Program-made: the position numbers and the translations under genes
Assembly: GCF_017161565.1 (NCBI RefSeq)
Contig: NZ_CP066796.1
Span: 2,356,001 to 2,420,000, forward strand
Direction of reading: 5' to 3'
From: Erwinia amylovora
Lineage (GTDB): Bacteria; Pseudomonadota; Gammaproteobacteria; Enterobacterales; Enterobacteriaceae
Length of the DNA: 64,000 nt
Shown here: one piece after another, positions 9,065 through 21,432 of the stretch
Layout: every line of letters begins with the position of its first letter
Position numbering within the stretch: the stretch's first letter is position 1
Notes under the pieces: generated by a model
What the model was told of the DNA's origin: nothing
The model's input: the letters and a program-made list of their open reading frames with translations, nothing else
The model's database searches: none

Positions 9065-10675
9065 ATGCCATTATCTACCACCGTCAGACGGCATGTTATC
9101 CAGCCGCGCAGAGTCACCTTTCTGAGTGTGAGTATCGGCTTTGTTGTTTTCCTGCTTTTTGTCTGTTGCTCAATAGCCCTTACCTGTTACCAACGCTCTG
9201 AAGACCACGACCGACTGGTCAACTATAGCAAGAACTACCTCATCCACGTTATGAGGGAGTTGCAGCAAACCCTGCTGCCTTTGCAGGCGGAAACGAATGC
9301 CAACTGCGACCGTGTACGCGACAACTTAGCCGAGCGGGCAGCATTTACTTCCAATATCCGCGCTATTTTATTGGTCAATCACAATGTTGTCGTTTGTTCA
9401 TCGGCTACCGGCGCGATGAACATGGACATCCGTAAAATATCCCCTTATACAAATGCAAATGAAGCAACGGATACACAGCTGATTTCAGGTACGCCAATGT
9501 TAAAGGGTAAACCTGCTATGATGCTATGGCTGAAAAACGCCGCTCTTCCCGGCAGCGGTATTCTGACTACCCTGAATATAAATATGGCCCCCTATCTGCT
9601 GCTGACATCACGTCAGCATGAGAATTGCGGAGTGGCCATTGTCACCGGTGATACGGCCATCACCACCTGGAACGAACAGGTCGTGAATGCGCGTGCGCTG
9701 CCGCCAGATCCGCTCCGGCGTGTTGTCATTCCCGGCTACCCAATAACGCTGTTCCTGTACGGTGAAACGCTGCCCAACCGCGACCTGCACATTATCGTAT
9801 TGGCCGGGCTGTTACTCGGGATAACTGTCGCCTGCGGCTGCTATTTGTTATTTACATTACGTTCGCGGCCCGGCAGAGAGATATTACAGGGGATCAAGCG
9901 TGGTGAGTTCCACGTTGAATACCAGCCCATTATCGCCACCAACAGCGCTCAACCTTTCGGGCTGGAAGCGCTGCTGCGCTGGACCCATCCCACCGAGGGG
10001 CCGGTGCCAGCCGATGCATTTATCAGCTATGCCGAAGGGCAGAACCTGATTGTGCCGCTCACGCGCCATTTGTTTACCCTGATTGCTCAGGACGCCCAGT
10101 TTTTGCGCCATGTGGTGCCAGCCGGAACCCAATTGGGGCTTAATCTCTCCCCTAATCACTTGATAAGCCCCGGCTTCCGCAACGATGTGTATGAATGGCT
10201 GGCGATGATGCCCGTTGATCATTTCGAGTATGTCTTTGAAATGACTGAACGCACGATGGTTTCGGAAAGCAACGCCAATGAAATGTTTGACTGGATCCGT
10301 GAACAAAATATCAAAATTGCCATTGATGACTTTGGCACCGGTCACAGCGCTTTGCTTTATCTGGAAAAGTTTCACTTTGACTATCTCAAAATAGATCGCG
10401 GTTTTGTGCAAAGTATCGGCATCAAATCGGTGACTTCTCAGGTGCTTGATACGGTGCTTGCGCTGGCGAGCAAACTGAATTTAAAAACGGTTGCGGAAGG
10501 TGTTGAAACCCGGGAGCAGGCTCTATGGCTGATTGATCGTGGGGTCACTCATCTGCAAGGTTACCTGTATAGCCATCCTCTTACCGTGGCGCGGCTAACC
10601 GAGTATTACATTCAGTGGCCAGATCCTGCTTTGGATTGCGCTGACACGGACATTTCGCGCGTGCCAAGCAGATGA
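9065..10675 (+). CDS. pdeN: Cyclic-di-GMP phosphodiesterase with periplasmic CSS domain (Rtn/PdeN)
   Basis: 536 residues. An N-terminal membrane helix (about 20-40), a periplasmic CSS-motif domain with C111-S112-S113, a second helix near 240-260, then a cytoplasmic EAL domain starting with E301-A302-L303 in FGLEALLRW. DDFGTGHS, DYLKIDRGFV and the VAEGVE motif complete the catalytic set, so c-di-GMP hydrolysis is expected. CSS-domain EAL proteins respond to periplasmic redox state via DsbA/DsbB in E. coli. Synteny (mepS-rtn-yejA) supports the name. Confidence 0.9.
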   Translation: MPLSTTVRRHVIQPRRVTFLSVSIGFVVFLLFVCCSIALTCYQRSEDHDRLVNYSKNYLIHVMRELQQTLLPLQAETNANCDRVRDNLAERAAFTSNIRAILLVNHNVVVCSSATGAMNMDIRKISPYTNANEATDTQLISGTPMLKGKPAMMLWLKNAALPGSGILTTLNINMAPYLLLTSRQHENCGVAIVTGDTAITTWNEQVVNARALPPDPLRRVVIPGYPITLFLYGETLPNRDLHIIVLAGLLLGITVACGCYLLFTLRSRPGREILQGIKRGEFHVEYQPIIATNSAQPFGLEALLRWTHPTEGPVPADAFISYAEGQNLIVPLTRHLFTLIAQDAQFLRHVVPAGTQLGLNLSPNHLISPGFRNDVYEWLAMMPVDHFEYVFEMTERTMVSESNANEMFDWIREQNIKIAIDDFGTGHSALLYLEKFHFDYLKIDRGFVQSIGIKSVTSQVLDTVLALASKLNLKTVAEGVETREQALWLIDRGVTHLQGYLYSHPLTVARLTEYYIQWPDPALDCADTDISRVPSR

Positions 10676-10758
10676 AAAATTGCGGTTAATCTCATTACCC
10701 GAGCAACACATTTTATATGACAGATAGAGAATCCATCACTGCCGGAGCCAGTCAAATC

Positions 10759-12566
10759 ATGATCGTGCGTATTGCTGTCCTTGCCCTGCTCAGCCTGTCC
10801 GCTGGCTATCTTCACGCTGAAAAAATCAATCAGGGCTACAGCTTCGCCCAGCTTGGTACGGCAAAGTATGCCAACGGCTTTACCCATTTTGATTATGCCA
10901 ATCCGGCTGCGCCAAAAGGCGGCGCGGTGACGCTCTCCGCAATAGGGACCTTCGATAACTTCAACCGTTCGGCGCTACGTGGTAATCCCGGCATCGGCAC
11001 TGATACGCTGTATGACCGTCTGTTTGTTTCTTCAGACGATGAAGCGAGTAGCCTCTACCCGCTGATTGCGCTCTTTGCCCGCTACCCGGACGACTACCGC
11101 TGGGTAGAAATCGCCCTCAATCCCCAGGCGCGTTTTCAGGATGGTTCCCCAATGACCGCTCAAGATGTGGTCTTCACTTTCAATATGTTTATGACCCAGG
11201 GAACCCCTCAATACCGCCTGTTTTATAAGGGCGTGACGGCTAAGGTGACTTCCCGGCTAACGGTGCGTTTTGATTTGCCCAAAGCCGATCGCGACCAGAT
11301 GCTCTCCCTGCTTTCCACACCGGTTTACCCCAAAAAATTCTGGGCAGATCACAATCTTGCCGACCCGCTGCCAACCCCGCCGCCGTCAAGTGGGCCTTAT
11401 CGCATCACCGCCTGGAAAATGGGCCAGTCAGTCACCTATTCGCGGGTAAAGGATTACTGGGCAGCCAACCTCCCGGTGAATAAAGGCCGCTATAACTTTG
11501 ACCGCATCCGCTACGACTACTATCTGGATGATAACGTCGCCTTTGAAGCGTTTAAGGCAGGATCATTCGATTTCCGTCGCGAAGGCTCCGCCAAAAAATG
11601 GGCCACCCAGTATTCCGGCAGCAATTTTGCAGACGGTTATATCGTTAAACAACAACAGCCTGATACTGTTGCCACCGATACTCAGTGGCTGGCGTTTAAC
11701 ATCCAGAATCCGCAATTTGCCGACCGGCGAGTACGCGAGGCAATATCGCTGCTGTTTGATTTCGAATGGATGAATAAAGCGCTGTTTTATAACGCTTATA
11801 AACGTGTGGACAGCTATTTCCAGAATACGGAATTTGCGGCGCGCGATTATCCCGATGCGAAAGAACTGGCCATTCTGGCACCGTTAAAAGAGCAGTATCC
11901 GGCGGAAGTGCTCGACAGAATTTATCAACCGCCGAAGACCGATGGTTCAGGCTACGATCGCGGGAAGCTGTTACAGGCACTGGCCTTGCTGAAGCAGGCG
12001 GGGTGGGAGCTGAAAAATCAGCGGCTGGTCAACATGAAAAGCGGTCAACCATTGCGTTTCGAACTGCTGTTACCGGGCGGTGGCAGCTATTCATGGGTGC
12101 TTCCGTATCAGCATAATCTGGCACGCATCGGCATAACGATCGATCTGCGCCAGGTGGACAGCTCACAGTATCTGGCACGCTTACGCAAGCGCGACTTCGA
12201 TATGACGCCAACGCGTTACCTCGCTTTTGCCACTCCTGATACTAACTTAAAGATTTTTGGGCATCGGCCTATATCAATTCCACATGGAATACCCCGGGGG
12301 TAAGCAGCCCACTGGTCGATAATCTGATCGACCAGATTGTTCAACATCAGGGCGATAAAGACGCGCTGTTAACGCTCGCCAGGGTGCTGGACCGGGTGCT
12401 GTTGTGGAATTATTATATGATCCCGATGTGGTACACCGCTAACGATCGCTTCGCTTACTGGAATAAATTTTCCATGCCAGTTATACGCCCCACCTATGCG
12501 CAAGGCTTCGATAACTGGTGGTTTGATGCCAACAAAGCCGCCCGGTTGCCGGCACAACGTCGTTAA
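10759..12566 (+). pseudogene. yejA: YejA peptide ABC transporter periplasmic binding protein, frameshifted
   Basis: Start at ATG 10759 gives a signal peptide MIVRIAVLALLSLSAGYLHA; a farther ATG at 10717 is in frame but would bury the signal. The SBP_bac_5 domain follows normally until about residue 499, where the frame shifts in a run of five T at 12254-12258; six T would restore W-A-S-A-Y-I-N-S-T-W and the normal end ([14 protein letters not shown], stop 12564-12566). The truncated frame ends at 12303. The lost part, about 100 residues, is part of the solute-binding lobe, so the product is probably inactive. A homopolymer sequencing error is the main alternative. YejABEF imports oligopeptides, including microcin C in E. 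coli. Confidence 0.9.
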
Positions 12567-12577
12567 GGAGCCTGACC

Positions 12578-13672
12578 GTGGGTGCTTATTTAGTCCGTCG
12601 CTTATTATTAGTCGTTCCCACCCTGTGGGCGATCATTACTATTAACTTTTTTATTGTGCAGGTCGCACCAGGGGGGCCGGTAGACCAGGCGCTGGCCAAC
12701 ATCCAGTTTGGTCAAACCAGCGGCATGCCCGGCGCTACCGCAGAAGGTTCGGCGCTCGGGCGTGGCGCGCTGAAAGCCCAGCCGGGCGACAGCCAGTATC
12801 GCGGATCGCGCGGTCTGGATCCGGAAATCGTTGCCGAGATAACCAAACGCTACGGATTTGATAAACCGCTGCATGAGCGTTATTTCACTATGCTGTGGAA
12901 CTATTTGCGCTTTGACTTTGGCGACAGCCTGTTTCGCAGCAGTTCGGTTACTCAGTTAATCAAAGAGAGCCTGCCGGTTTCGGCATCACTTGGGCTGTGG
13001 AGCACGCTAATTATCTATCTGGTTTCAATCCCGTTGGGGATTAAAAAGGCGGTGCGTAACGGCAGCGCCTTTGATATCTGGAGCAGCACGCTGATTATCA
13101 TCGGCTACGCCATCCCGGCATTCCTGTTTGCCAATATCATGATCGTGGTATTTGCTGGCGGCAGCTATGTCGACTGGTTCCCACTGCGCGGATTGACCTC
13201 GCCTCAATTCGACAGCCTGCCGTGGTACGGCAAAATAACCGACTATCTGTGGCACATCTGCCTGCCGGTGCTGGCTACCACCATCGGTGGCTTTGCCACG
13301 TTAACCATGTTGACCAAAAACGCATTTATGGATGAGATCCGTAAACAGTACGTGGTAACCGCACGCGCCAAAGGGCTGGAGGAAAAGAAAATCCTCTATC
13401 GTCACGTATTCCGTAATGCCATGCTGCTGGTCATTGCCAGTTTCCCGGCGACCTTCGTCAGTATGTTTTTTACTGGTTCGCTACTTATCGAAGTGATGTT
13501 CTCCCTGAACGGCCTCGGATTGCTGGGTTACGACGCCACTATCCAGCGAGATTATCCGCTGATGTTCGCCACACTGTATATTTTTACCCTGATTGGACTG
13601 CTGCTGAATATTATGAGCGATATTATCTATACGCTGGTCGATCCGCGCATTGATTTTGAGGGCCGCCAATGA
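12578..13672 (+). CDS. yejB: Peptide ABC transporter permease YejB
   Basis: 364-residue inner-membrane permease of the DppB/OppB type. N-terminal helix [19 protein letters not shown], a periplasmic insertion after residue 35, and the BPD_transp_1 domain with the EAA-like loop ([21 protein letters not shown]) that contacts the ATPase. GTG start with an excellent AAGGAG site at 12565-12570 that overlaps the yejA stop. The yejE start overlaps its stop (ATGA). Confidence 0.95.
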   Translation: MGAYLVRRLLLVVPTLWAIITINFFIVQVAPGGPVDQALANIQFGQTSGMPGATAEGSALGRGALKAQPGDSQYRGSRGLDPEIVAEITKRYGFDKPLHERYFTMLWNYLRFDFGDSLFRSSSVTQLIKESLPVSASLGLWSTLIIYLVSIPLGIKKAVRNGSAFDIWSSTLIIIGYAIPAFLFANIMIVVFAGGSYVDWFPLRGLTSPQFDSLPWYGKITDYLWHICLPVLATTIGGFATLTMLTKNAFMDEIRKQYVVTARAKGLEEKKILYRHVFRNAMLLVIASFPATFVSMFFTGSLLIEVMFSLNGLGLLGYDATIQRDYPLMFATLYIFTLIGLLLNIMSDIIYTLVDPRIDFEGRQ

Positions 13673-14694
13673 GCCGGTTAAACCCGATTAATCAGGCACG
13701 CTGGGCGCGCTTTAAACACAACCGTCGCGGTTACTGGTCGCTGTGGATGCTGGCGCTGCTGTTTATTCTTTGTCTTGGCGCGGAGCTGCTGGCCAATGAC
13801 AAACCCCTGGTGATGCATTACCAGGGGAACACCTGGTTCCCGCTGCTGGTGAACTATCAGGAGAGTGACTTTGGCGGGCCACTGGCGACGCCCGCAGATT
13901 ATCAGGACCCGTGGTTACAATCACGTCTGGCGCAGAATGGCTGGGCTGTCTGGGCGCCCGTCCGCTTCAGCGATGACACCATTAACTTCGCTACCCGCAC
14001 TCCCTTCCCTTCGCCGCCTTCTGCGCAAAACTGGTTGGGTACTGACGATAAAGGGGGTGATGTGCTGGCGCGTATTCTTTACGGTACGCGAATTTCACTG
14101 CTGTTCGGCCTGATGCTCACCCTTTCTTCCAGCGTGATTGGTGTCTTCGCCGGAGCGGTGCAGGGCTATTTTGGTGGCCGTGTTGACCTGTGGGGACAGC
14201 GCTTTATTGAGGTATGGTCCGGCACGCCAACGCTGTTCTTAATCATCCTGCTTTCCAGCGTGATCCAGCCCGGTTTCTGGTGGCTGTTGGCCATCACCCT
14301 GCTATTTGGCTGGATGAGCCTGGTTGGCGTGGTACGCGCCGAATTCCTGCGCACGCGCAATTTTGACTATATTCGCGCCGCTCAGGCGATGGGCGTCAGT
14401 GACTGGCGCATTATCTCTCGCCATATGCTGCCTAATGCGATGGTGGCTACCCTGACTTATCTGCCGTTTATCCTCTGCGGTTCGATCACTACTCTGACCT
14501 CGCTGGACTTCCTCGGCTTTGGTTTACCGCTGGGATCGCCTTCACTGGGTGAGCTGCTGCTACAGGGCAAAAATAATCTGCAGGCCCCCTGGCTGGGTCT
14601 GAGCGCTTTCTTCACGCTGGCGATCCTGCTGTCGCTGTTAATCTTCATTGGTGAAGCGGTACGCGACGCCTTTGATCCGGGCAAGGTGTATTGA
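13669..14694 (+). CDS. yejE: Peptide ABC transporter permease YejE
   Basis: 341 residues, DppC/OppC type. N-terminal anchor after a cationic start, a long periplasmic segment (residues 45-125), then the permease domain with the EAA-like loop [21 protein letters not shown]. Starts within the yejB stop (ATGA) and ends one base before yejF, so it is translated as part of yejABEF. Confidence 0.95.
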   Translation: MSRLNPINQARWARFKHNRRGYWSLWMLALLFILCLGAELLANDKPLVMHYQGNTWFPLLVNYQESDFGGPLATPADYQDPWLQSRLAQNGWAVWAPVRFSDDTINFATRTPFPSPPSAQNWLGTDDKGGDVLARILYGTRISLLFGLMLTLSSSVIGVFAGAVQGYFGGRVDLWGQRFIEVWSGTPTLFLIILLSSVIQPGFWWLLAITLLFGWMSLVGVVRAEFLRTRNFDYIRAAQAMGVSDWRIISRHMLPNAMVATLTYLPFILCGSITTLTSLDFLGFGLPLGSPSLGELLLQGKNNLQAPWLGLSAFFTLAILLSLLIFIGEAVRDAFDPGKVY

Positions 14695-14695
14695 T

Positions 14696-16279
14696 ATGGC
14701 GCTTCTTTCGATTAAGGATCTGAGTATCGCTTTCCTTCAGCAGGGCGAGCAACGCCAGGTGGTTGACGGGCTGTCGCTGTCGGTGGATGCCGGAGAAACG
14801 CTGGCGCTGGTCGGCGAGTCTGGCAGCGGGAAAAGCGTCACTGCCCTGTCGGTGATGGGCCTGCTGCCAACACCGCCAGTGGTTTACCCACAGGGCGATA
14901 TTCTGTTTGCCGGTCAGAGCGTGCTGCACGCCGATGAACGTACGCTGCGCGGCCTGCGTGGCAACCGCATAGCGATGATTTTCCAGGAACCGATGGTTTC
15001 GCTGAATCCGCTGCATAATATTGAAAAGCAGCTGTATGAGGTGCTGTCGCTACATCGTGGAATGCGGCGTGAAGCCGCGCGCGGTGAAATGCTAAGCTGC
15101 CTGGAGCGGGTCGGGATCCGCCAGGCAGCTAAACGCCTGCATGATTATCCGCATCAGCTCTCCGGCGGTGAACGCCAGCGCGTGATGATTGCCATGGCGC
15201 TACTGACACAGCCCGAGCTGCTGATTGCCGATGAGCCAACCACCGCGCTGGACGTTACCGTGCAGGCGCAGATCCTTACCCTGCTGAAAGAGCTGAAGCA
15301 AGAGCTAAATATGGGGCTGCTGTTCATTACCCATAATCTGAATATCGTGCGCAAAATCGCCGACAACGTTAGCGTAATGCGCCACGGCAAGGCGGTGGAA
15401 CACCGCGCCACCCGGGAGCTGTTCAACGCGGCCCGGCACCCTTACACCCGGCAACTGCTGAATTCGGAGCCGGAAGGTTATCCCGATCCGGCTGATGAGC
15501 AGGCAGCGCCTTTACTACGTGTTGAAAACCTGCAGGTGGCTTTTCCGATCAGACAGGGGCTGATGAAACGCACCGTGGGCTATCATCACGCGCTAAAGTC
15601 ACTCAGCTTTACGCTGCGTCCGGGGGAAAGCCTGGGGCTGGTCGGCGAATCCGGTTCCGGTAAAAGTACTGCTGCCCTGGCGCTACTACGCCTGATCGGC
15701 TCACAAGGTGAGATCTGGTTTAATGGCTCACCACTGCATCTGTGGCGGCGAAAAAAAATGCTGCCGGTGCGCCGCCAGATCCAGGTGGTGTTTCAGGACC
15801 CCAACTCTGCGCTTAATCCCCGACTGAACGTATTGCAGATCATCGCCGAGGGCCTGCAGGTACATCATCCGCACCTGAATGCCGCCGAGCGGGAAGCGCG
15901 GGTGATTACCGCGCTGGAAGAGGTCGGACTCGATCCGGCGACGCGCCAGCGTTACCCCTCCGAGTTTTCCGGCGGGCAGCGACAGCGTATTGCCATCGCC
16001 CGGGCACTTATTCTGCAACCGCAGTTGATTATTCTGGATGAACCCACGTCATCCCTTGATCGTACGGTGCAGAAACAGATCCTTGAGCTACTTAAGAAGC
16101 TGCAGCAGCAGCACCGGCTGGCCTACATCTTTATCAGCCATGATTTGCGGATAGTTCGGTCGCTGTGTCATCAGCTGGTAGTTTTACGTCAGGGGGAAGT
16201 GGTGGAACAGGGGCGCTGCGAAACGATATTTAATGCGGCCAGTCAGCGCTACACGCGAGAGCTACTGGCTCTGGCATAG
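14696..16279 (+). CDS. yejF: Peptide ABC transporter ATPase YejF (two ABC domains)
   Basis: 527 residues with two full ABC cassettes: Walker A GESGSGKS near residue 40 and again near 320, signature SGGERQR and SGGQRQR, Walker B LLIADEPT and LIILDEPT. The start chosen is ATG 14696, one base after the yejE stop; a longer frame from 14648 would overlap yejE. It powers the YejABEF peptide importer. It converges with yejG, stop against stop. Confidence 0.95.
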   Translation: MALLSIKDLSIAFLQQGEQRQVVDGLSLSVDAGETLALVGESGSGKSVTALSVMGLLPTPPVVYPQGDILFAGQSVLHADERTLRGLRGNRIAMIFQEPMVSLNPLHNIEKQLYEVLSLHRGMRREAARGEMLSCLERVGIRQAAKRLHDYPHQLSGGERQRVMIAMALLTQPELLIADEPTTALDVTVQAQILTLLKELKQELNMGLLFITHNLNIVRKIADNVSVMRHGKAVEHRATRELFNAARHPYTRQLLNSEPEGYPDPADEQAAPLLRVENLQVAFPIRQGLMKRTVGYHHALKSLSFTLRPGESLGLVGESGSGKSTAALALLRLIGSQGEIWFNGSPLHLWRRKKMLPVRRQIQVVFQDPNSALNPRLNVLQIIAEGLQVHHPHLNAAEREARVITALEEVGLDPATRQRYPSEFSGGQRQRIAIARALILQPQLIILDEPTSSLDRTVQKQILELLKKLQQQHRLAYIFISHDLRIVRSLCHQLVVLRQGEVVEQGRCETIFNAASQRYTRELLALA

Positions 16280-16630
16280 TTAGCAGGGCAAGCGCTCAGA
16301 AACAAATGGCTCGGCAATACCCACACCAAAATTCTTCAGGCGGCAGGTGGTCGAGCTTTCATCGGCGCGGTAAACAAACAGGCAAGGCTCTCCTTCCCAT
16401 TCCACCACCGAACACACCAGGCGAATTTCTGCCAGCGCTGCTTCAATTTTCTGCATAATTTCCCAGGCACTGGCACCAGTGTGACTGAGCAAACGCAACC
16501 CGATAAGGTCGTCGTCACTGTTAAGGTGATTTAGCGCCAGGGGTTCCAGAACCAAACCTGTATGGCCGGAGCACCAGCGATAACTATGCGGTAACCGATG
16601 TACTACCGAATGTTGCAGCGTATTCAACAT
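16280..16630 (-). CDS. yejG: YejG family protein
   Basis: 116 residues from ATG 16630. The body matches E. coli YejG: SIVHRLP-like start, AWEIMQKIEAAL, CSVVEWEGEPCLFV and a conserved TCRLKNFGVGIAEPF tail. Its function is unknown; it is linked to aminoglycoside tolerance in E. coli genetics only loosely. Convergent with yejF with no intergenic base. Confidence 0.85.
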   Translation of the reverse strand: MLNTLQHSVVHRLPHSYRWCSGHTGLVLEPLALNHLNSDDDLIGLRLLSHTGASAWEIMQKIEAALAEIRLVCSVVEWEGEPCLFVYRADESSTTCRLKNFGVGIAEPFVSERLPC

Positions 16631-17008
16631 AGTTCCCCCCCAGAGCAAATAGTGAACAATAATTTCACATTTAGTTCACAAGGTAAATCATCGATTTGCA
16701 GGATAGAATTAACTTATTGATTATAATTGATATATTTGCCTTTTCTTTTACCATTTCACCTGGTAAAAACCGTATCAGGCTGTTTTTTTGAGAAGTAATG
16801 CTCATTTATTCGACATATCTACCGCCTTGATGCACGGATGACAATCATTACTGCCGCAAATTAATTGTATTTACACAATATTTATTCACAAAAAATCAAC
16901 ATTAAACGGGGGTTTTAGTACGCACGGGTTGACAGGTAAGCGGTAAAGGGAATGTCGCAAAGCTGTTATTGAAGAGGGATCGACCGCCAGGCTCGCCGTT
17001 TTTCTCGC
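16631..17008. other. AT-rich intergenic region between yejG and bcr
   Basis: 378 bases without a supported gene. It must hold the yejG promoter (minus strand, upstream of 16630) and the bcr 3' end region. A run of seven C near 16636 and TGTTTTTTTGAG near 16780 are seen, but no clear hairpin terminator. Confidence 0.5.
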
Positions 17009-18208
17009 TTACGCCAACGTTGTTTGCAGCGGACGCGAAGCGTACAGAAATAGCAATATCGACAGCGTGGAGCAGATAAACATCGCCACGACCATTGGCC
17101 ATGCGCTGGTAAAATTAAGGGCTGACAGTAATGCTCCGGCCAGCCCCCCTACGCCAAAACGCAGAGTGCCGGCAAGGGACGAAGCCGTACCTGCCATATG
17201 CGGAAATTCTTCTAAAATAACCGCCATTGCATTAGAGGAAACCATCGACACACAGCCAATAAACATTGCGACGCCGAATACCAGCGGCAGAAATCCGAGG
17301 TTCAGGGCACTGACCACTACCAGCCATATGCCCATGGAAAACTGTATCAGCAGCCCGAGACGGAACATCAGCACCGGCCCGAAACGGCGCACGCAACGGC
17401 TATTCAGCAGCGTCATCAGGAACAAAAATACGATATTCAGCGCGAAGTAATAACCGAAATTCTGTGGAGAAATGTGGTTCAGTTCAATATAAACAAACGG
17501 CCCGCTATTGATAAACGCAAACAGCCCGGCAAAAGAGAAACCGCTCGCCAACATGTAGCTGAGTACGCGCTGATGACGAAACAGCAACAGGAAATTGCCC
17601 AGAGTGGCACGCAAACTAAATTTTTGCCGCTTTTCCTTTGGCAGCGTCTCTTTGATTTGCGTCACCACCAGCAGCGTGGTGATAACAGCCACTGCGGAGA
17701 TAATCCAGAAAATGGCATGCCAGCTCCATAACAGCAGCACCCAGCCGCCAAGAATCGGCGCTACCAGCGGGGCTACGGTCATCACCAGCAGCACAAAAGA
17801 CATCATGCGGGAAAACTCTTCTTTTGAGTAGCTGTCACGCATCAGGGCGCTGATCACCACGCTGCCTGCCGCTGCTGAAAGACCGTGCAGAAAACGTATA
17901 TAAATAAGTTGTTCGATAGTTTGTGCCACGGCACAGGCTGCTGCTGTGATGGCGAAGATCAACGTACCGATGGCGATCACCGGCTTGCGGCCAAAGCTGT
18001 CAGCCAGTGGGCCATAGATCAGCTGACCCAGAGAAAAACCGAGGATATACACATTAAGCGTCATCTGCACGCTGCCCGCCGACACCGAGAATTCACGCGC
18101 AATCTGTGGCAAGGCCGGCAGATACATATCGATCGATAGCGGCATTAACATCGCCAACAGTCCGAGGATCACGACCAGTCCTGCGGGCGAATTTTTTTCC
18201 ATAGCCAT
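17009..18208 (-). CDS. bcr: Bcr/CflA-type multidrug efflux MFS transporter
   Basis: 399 residues with 12 transmembrane segments of the DHA1 family. High similarity to E. coli Bcr: [35 protein letters not shown] (motif A) and [15 protein letters not shown] 18208 is preferred: AGGTGG lies five bases upstream, whereas upstream GTG codons overlap that site. Proton-driven export of bicyclomycin, sulfonamides or cysteine is known for the E. coli protein; the substrate here is inferred. Confidence 0.92.
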   Translation of the reverse strand: MAMEKNSPAGLVVILGLLAMLMPLSIDMYLPALPQIAREFSVSAGSVQMTLNVYILGFSLGQLIYGPLADSFGRKPVIAIGTLIFAITAAACAVAQTIEQLIYIRFLHGLSAAAGSVVISALMRDSYSKEEFSRMMSFVLLVMTVAPLVAPILGGWVLLLWSWHAIFWIISAVAVITTLLVVTQIKETLPKEKRQKFSLRATLGNFLLLFRHQRVLSYMLASGFSFAGLFAFINSGPFVYIELNHISPQNFGYYFALNIVFLFLMTLLNSRCVRRFGPVLMFRLGLLIQFSMGIWLVVVSALNLGFLPLVFGVAMFIGCVSMVSSNAMAVILEEFPHMAGTASSLAGTLRFGVGGLAGALLSALNFTSAWPMVVAMFICSTLSILLFLYASRPLQTTLA

Positions 18209-18238
18209 TTGCACCACCTGCCTGCCCCTGATCCGTTT

Positions 18239-18943
18239 TTAGCGCGCCAGCCCGACACTGGCAATTTCTTCGGCGCTCAGGGGACGATATTCGCCCGGCT
18301 GCAAATCACTATCGAGGCGAATGGCACCGATACGTTCACGATGCAGGGCCACCACGCGATTACCTACGGCGGCAAACATACGTTTAACCTGGTGATAGCG
18401 CCCCTCGCTGATAGTCAGGCGCACCAGATTCGGCGCTATCACTGCCAGCATGGCCGGTTTGGTCAGTGTCTTTTCATTATGCAACTGAACGCCGTCAGCA
18501 AACTGCTGCGCGGTGTCATCACTGATGGCTGATTCAAGCGTCACAAGATAGGTTTTCTCGCAGTGGTGCCGCGGAGAAGTAATACGATGCGACCACTGAC
18601 CGTCATCGGTCATCAGCACCAGTCCGGTGGTGTCAATATCCAGGCGCCCGGCGGCATGCAGCCTGAACGCGCCCGGCTCCTCAAGGAAGTACAATATGGT
18701 CGGATGATCCGGATCGTCAGTAGAACAGACATAGCCCACCGGCTTGTTGAGCATAAAGTAGCGTGGCCCCAACTGCTGTTCCAGCACCTTGCCATCGTAT
18801 GCTACCGTGCTGTCCGCACTTAATTGATATGAACCTTCGCGAACAACTTCACCATCCACGGTGACTTTTCTTGCACGTAGCTCACGCGCGGCGATGGCGC
18901 GGCTGACTTCCAGCTGCCGGGAGATAAATTTATCAAGTCGCAT
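18239..18943 (-). CDS. rsuA: 16S rRNA pseudouridine(516) synthase
   Basis: 234 residues. N-terminal S4 RNA-binding domain ([20 protein letters not shown]), then the RsuA-type synthase domain with catalytic aspartate in [14 protein letters not shown] and the [16 protein letters not shown] motif. Modifies U516 in 16S rRNA during assembly. Upstream of bcr on the same strand as in E. coli; divergent from radD. Confidence 0.95.
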   Translation of the reverse strand: MRLDKFISRQLEVSRAIAARELRARKVTVDGEVVREGSYQLSADSTVAYDGKVLEQQLGPRYFMLNKPVGYVCSTDDPDHPTILYFLEEPGAFRLHAAGRLDIDTTGLVLMTDDGQWSHRITSPRHHCEKTYLVTLESAISDDTAQQFADGVQLHNEKTLTKPAMLAVIAPNLVRLTISEGRYHQVKRMFAAVGNRVVALHRERIGAIRLDSDLQPGEYRPLSAEEIASVGLAR

Positions 18944-19130
18944 TAACTCTGCACTGCCTGTTTAGGTTTGGAATGAAAACTGACGCTGTACGTCTGTTGA
19001 TGTGGCGCATCGCGCTCATCCTGAATGGAGCGCGTATTATAACTGCACAACCCCTGAAGGCCATAGGGGGGGGCACACTTATCGTGCTTTCATGACATAA
19101 TAAGCTATTGTTGACCATTTTCGAGTATTC

Positions 19131-20885
19131 ATGTCATTTACCTTACGCCCCTATCAGCAGGAAGCGGTGGATGCCGCTATCCGCTATTTTCGCCGATCCA
19201 TTCAGCCAGCGGTCATTGTTTTGCCCACCGGTGCGGGAAAAAGTCTGGTGATTGCTGAACTGGCGCGCTTGGCGCGTGGTCGCGTATTGGTGCTGGCCCA
19301 TGTCAAAGAGCTGATAGCGCAGAATCATGCCAAATACCTTGCTTACGGTCTGGAGGCGGACATTTTCGCCGCCGGCCTGCAGCGCAAAGAGAGCCAGGCA
19401 AAGGTGGTATTTGGCAGCGTACAGTCGGTAGCGCGTAATCTTGAGCAGTTCAACGCGCAGTTTTCGTTGCTGATTATCGATGAGTGCCATCGCATCAGCG
19501 ATGCCGATGACAGCCAGTACCAGCAAATCATCAACCAGCTGCGCCAGTATAATCCCGGGCTGCGGCTGCTCGGACTGACCGCCACGCCCTACCGGCTGGG
19601 CAAAGGCTGGATTTATCAGTTCCACTATCATGGTATGGTAAGAGGCGCTGAAAGCGCGCTGTTCCGCGACTGCATTTACGAACTGCCGCTGCGCTATATG
19701 ATTAAACACGGCTTTCTGGTTCCGCCAGAGCGGCTGGATATGCCGGTGGTGCAGTACGATTTCAGTCGTTTGCAGGTGCAGGAAAGCGGGCTGTTCAGCG
19801 AGGCCGACCTCAACCGTGAATTGAAACAGCAACAGCGTATTACTCCACATATTATCCAGCAGATTGTTGAATTTGCGCAGCAGCGTGAGGGCGTGATGAT
19901 CTTCGCCGCCACGGTAGAACATGCACGAGAGATCCTCGGCCTGCTACCGGGGAGTAAAGCGCTGATCTCTGCCGCCACCCCCGCCGCTGAGCGCGATGCA
20001 CTGATCGCCGCTTTTAAGGCGCGCAAACTGTTATACATGGTCAACGTTGCGGTACTAACGACCGGCTTTGATGCGCCGCATGTTGACCTGATTGCCATTT
20101 TACGCCCTACCGAATCGGTCAGCCTGTACCAGCAAATCGTCGGGCGCGGTCTGCGCCTCAGTCCGGGTAAAAGCGATTGTCTGATCCTCGATTATGCCGG
20201 AAATCCGCACGATCTGTTTACGCCAGAAGTGGGCGCACCAAAGGGTAAGAGCGACAACCAGCCGGTGCAGGTTTTCTGCCCGGGCTGTGGCTTTGCCAAC
20301 ATCTTCTGGGGCAAAACCACCAGCGATGGCACCCTTATTGAACATTTCGGCCGCCGCTGTCAGGGCATTCTGGAGGATGATGAAGGCCGGCGTGAGCAGT
20401 GCGATTACCGTTTTCGCTTTAAAAGCTGCCCGCACTGCAACGCCGGAAATGACATTGCTGCACGCCGCTGCCGCGAGTGTGACGCCATTCTGGTCGACCC
20501 GGACGACATGCTGAAAGCGGCGCTGAAGTTAAAGGATGCGCTGGTGCTACGCTGTGCGGCGATGGTACTGGAAAGCGGCAGTGATGAGCATGGCGAATGG
20601 CTACAGGCCCGATATTATGACGAAGACGCCAGCGAAGTCAGCGAGCGCTTCCGCTTAAAAACCCCCGCACAGCGCACCGCTTTTGAGCAGCTCTTTTTGC
20701 GGCCTCATCAGCGCGCGCCCGGCGTTCCGCTCGGCTGGAAAAACGCGGCGGATATCGTCGCGCTCCAGCCGCTGCTGCGCCATCCGGACTTTATTGTGGC
20801 GCGTAAACAGCGTCATTTCTGGTCAGTGCGCGAGAAAGTCTTTGATTACCAGGGCCGTTTCCGTCGGGCAAATGAGCTGCGCTAG
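19131..20885 (+). CDS. radD: SF2 DNA-repair helicase RadD (YejH)
   Basis: 584 residues. Helicase motifs: Walker A LPTGAGKS (31-38), DECH box at 117-120, GLTATPYR, and motif [15 protein letters not shown]. The C-terminal region has four-cysteine zinc-finger-like clusters (CPGCG, CPHCNAG, CREC). RadD works with RecA/SSB in double-strand-break repair in E. coli. Starts downstream of divergent rsuA. Confidence 0.94.
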   Translation: MSFTLRPYQQEAVDAAIRYFRRSIQPAVIVLPTGAGKSLVIAELARLARGRVLVLAHVKELIAQNHAKYLAYGLEADIFAAGLQRKESQAKVVFGSVQSVARNLEQFNAQFSLLIIDECHRISDADDSQYQQIINQLRQYNPGLRLLGLTATPYRLGKGWIYQFHYHGMVRGAESALFRDCIYELPLRYMIKHGFLVPPERLDMPVVQYDFSRLQVQESGLFSEADLNRELKQQQRITPHIIQQIVEFAQQREGVMIFAATVEHAREILGLLPGSKALISAATPAAERDALIAAFKARKLLYMVNVAVLTTGFDAPHVDLIAILRPTESVSLYQQIVGRGLRLSPGKSDCLILDYAGNPHDLFTPEVGAPKGKSDNQPVQVFCPGCGFANIFWGKTTSDGTLIEHFGRRCQGILEDDEGRREQCDYRFRFKSCPHCNAGNDIAARRCRECDAILVDPDDMLKAALKLKDALVLRCAAMVLESGSDEHGEWLQARYYDEDASEVSERFRLKTPAQRTAFEQLFLRPHQRAPGVPLGWKNAADIVALQPLLRHPDFIVARKQRHFWSVREKVFDYQGRFRRANELR

Positions 20886-21011
20886 CGTTAATACATTGCC
20901 CGCTGCGGCAAACATCGTTATAATGCCGCCCGCTTTTGCTATGTGAAAGCTGAACAAGACTACCTGCTGCTGGGTCGCCTGTAGCAGGAATAAAACCTGA
21001 AGAGACTTAAA

Positions 21012-21296
21012 ATGTTCACTATTAATGTTGAAACCCGTAAAGAGCAGGGCAAGGGTGCGAGCCGCCGCCTGCGTACAGCTAACAAATTCCCGGCAATTAT
21101 CTATGGCGGAAACGAAGCAGCTGTTGCTATCGAACTGGACCACGACTCCGTATTGAACCTGCAATCTAAGCCTGGTTTCTACGAAGAAGTGCTGACTCTG
21201 GTTGTAGATGGTAAAGAAACCAAAGTGAAAGTGCAGGCTGTACAGCGTCACCCGTTCAAGCCAAAACTGCACCACATCGACTTCGTTCGCGCTTAA
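21012..21296 (+). CDS. rplY: 50S ribosomal protein L25
   Basis: 94 residues, the short (non-CTC) L25 that binds 5S r[30 protein letters not shown] and the [15 protein letters not shown] end are typical. A potential hairpin in the leader just before the GAAGAGA site may act in autoregulation, which is inference. Confidence 0.97.
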   Translation: MFTINVETRKEQGKGASRRLRTANKFPAIIYGGNEAAVAIELDHDSVLNLQSKPGFYEEVLTLVVDGKETKVKVQAVQRHPFKPKLHHIDFVRA

Positions 21297-21320
21297 TCGC
21301 CCGACATTAACAGATGTGAA

Positions 21321-21348
21321 AAACGCCGCTTAATGCGGCGTTTTTTTT
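21321..21348 (+). terminator. Intrinsic terminator after rplY
   Basis: AACGCCGC-TTAAT-GCGGCGTT stem-loop followed by eight T. Confidence 0.92.
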
Positions 21349-21432
21349 GCGTCAGTTTCCCACCCGGGCACAATAATACTGTCCCGGGCAACGGCACGTT
21401 CAGCCAGTCACAGCATTGCTGCACATCGTCAA

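Noticed and set aside
9884..10411. 175-codon minus-strand frame inside pdeN
   Set aside because: Shadow of the EAL domain gene, no start signal.
10717..10758. Upstream ATG as the yejA start
   Set aside because: It would place 14 polar residues in front of a clean signal peptide; ATG 10759 has GGAG upstream.
19143..19922. 259-codon minus-strand frame inside radD
   Set aside because: Antisense shadow of radD helicase motifs, no ribosome-binding site.
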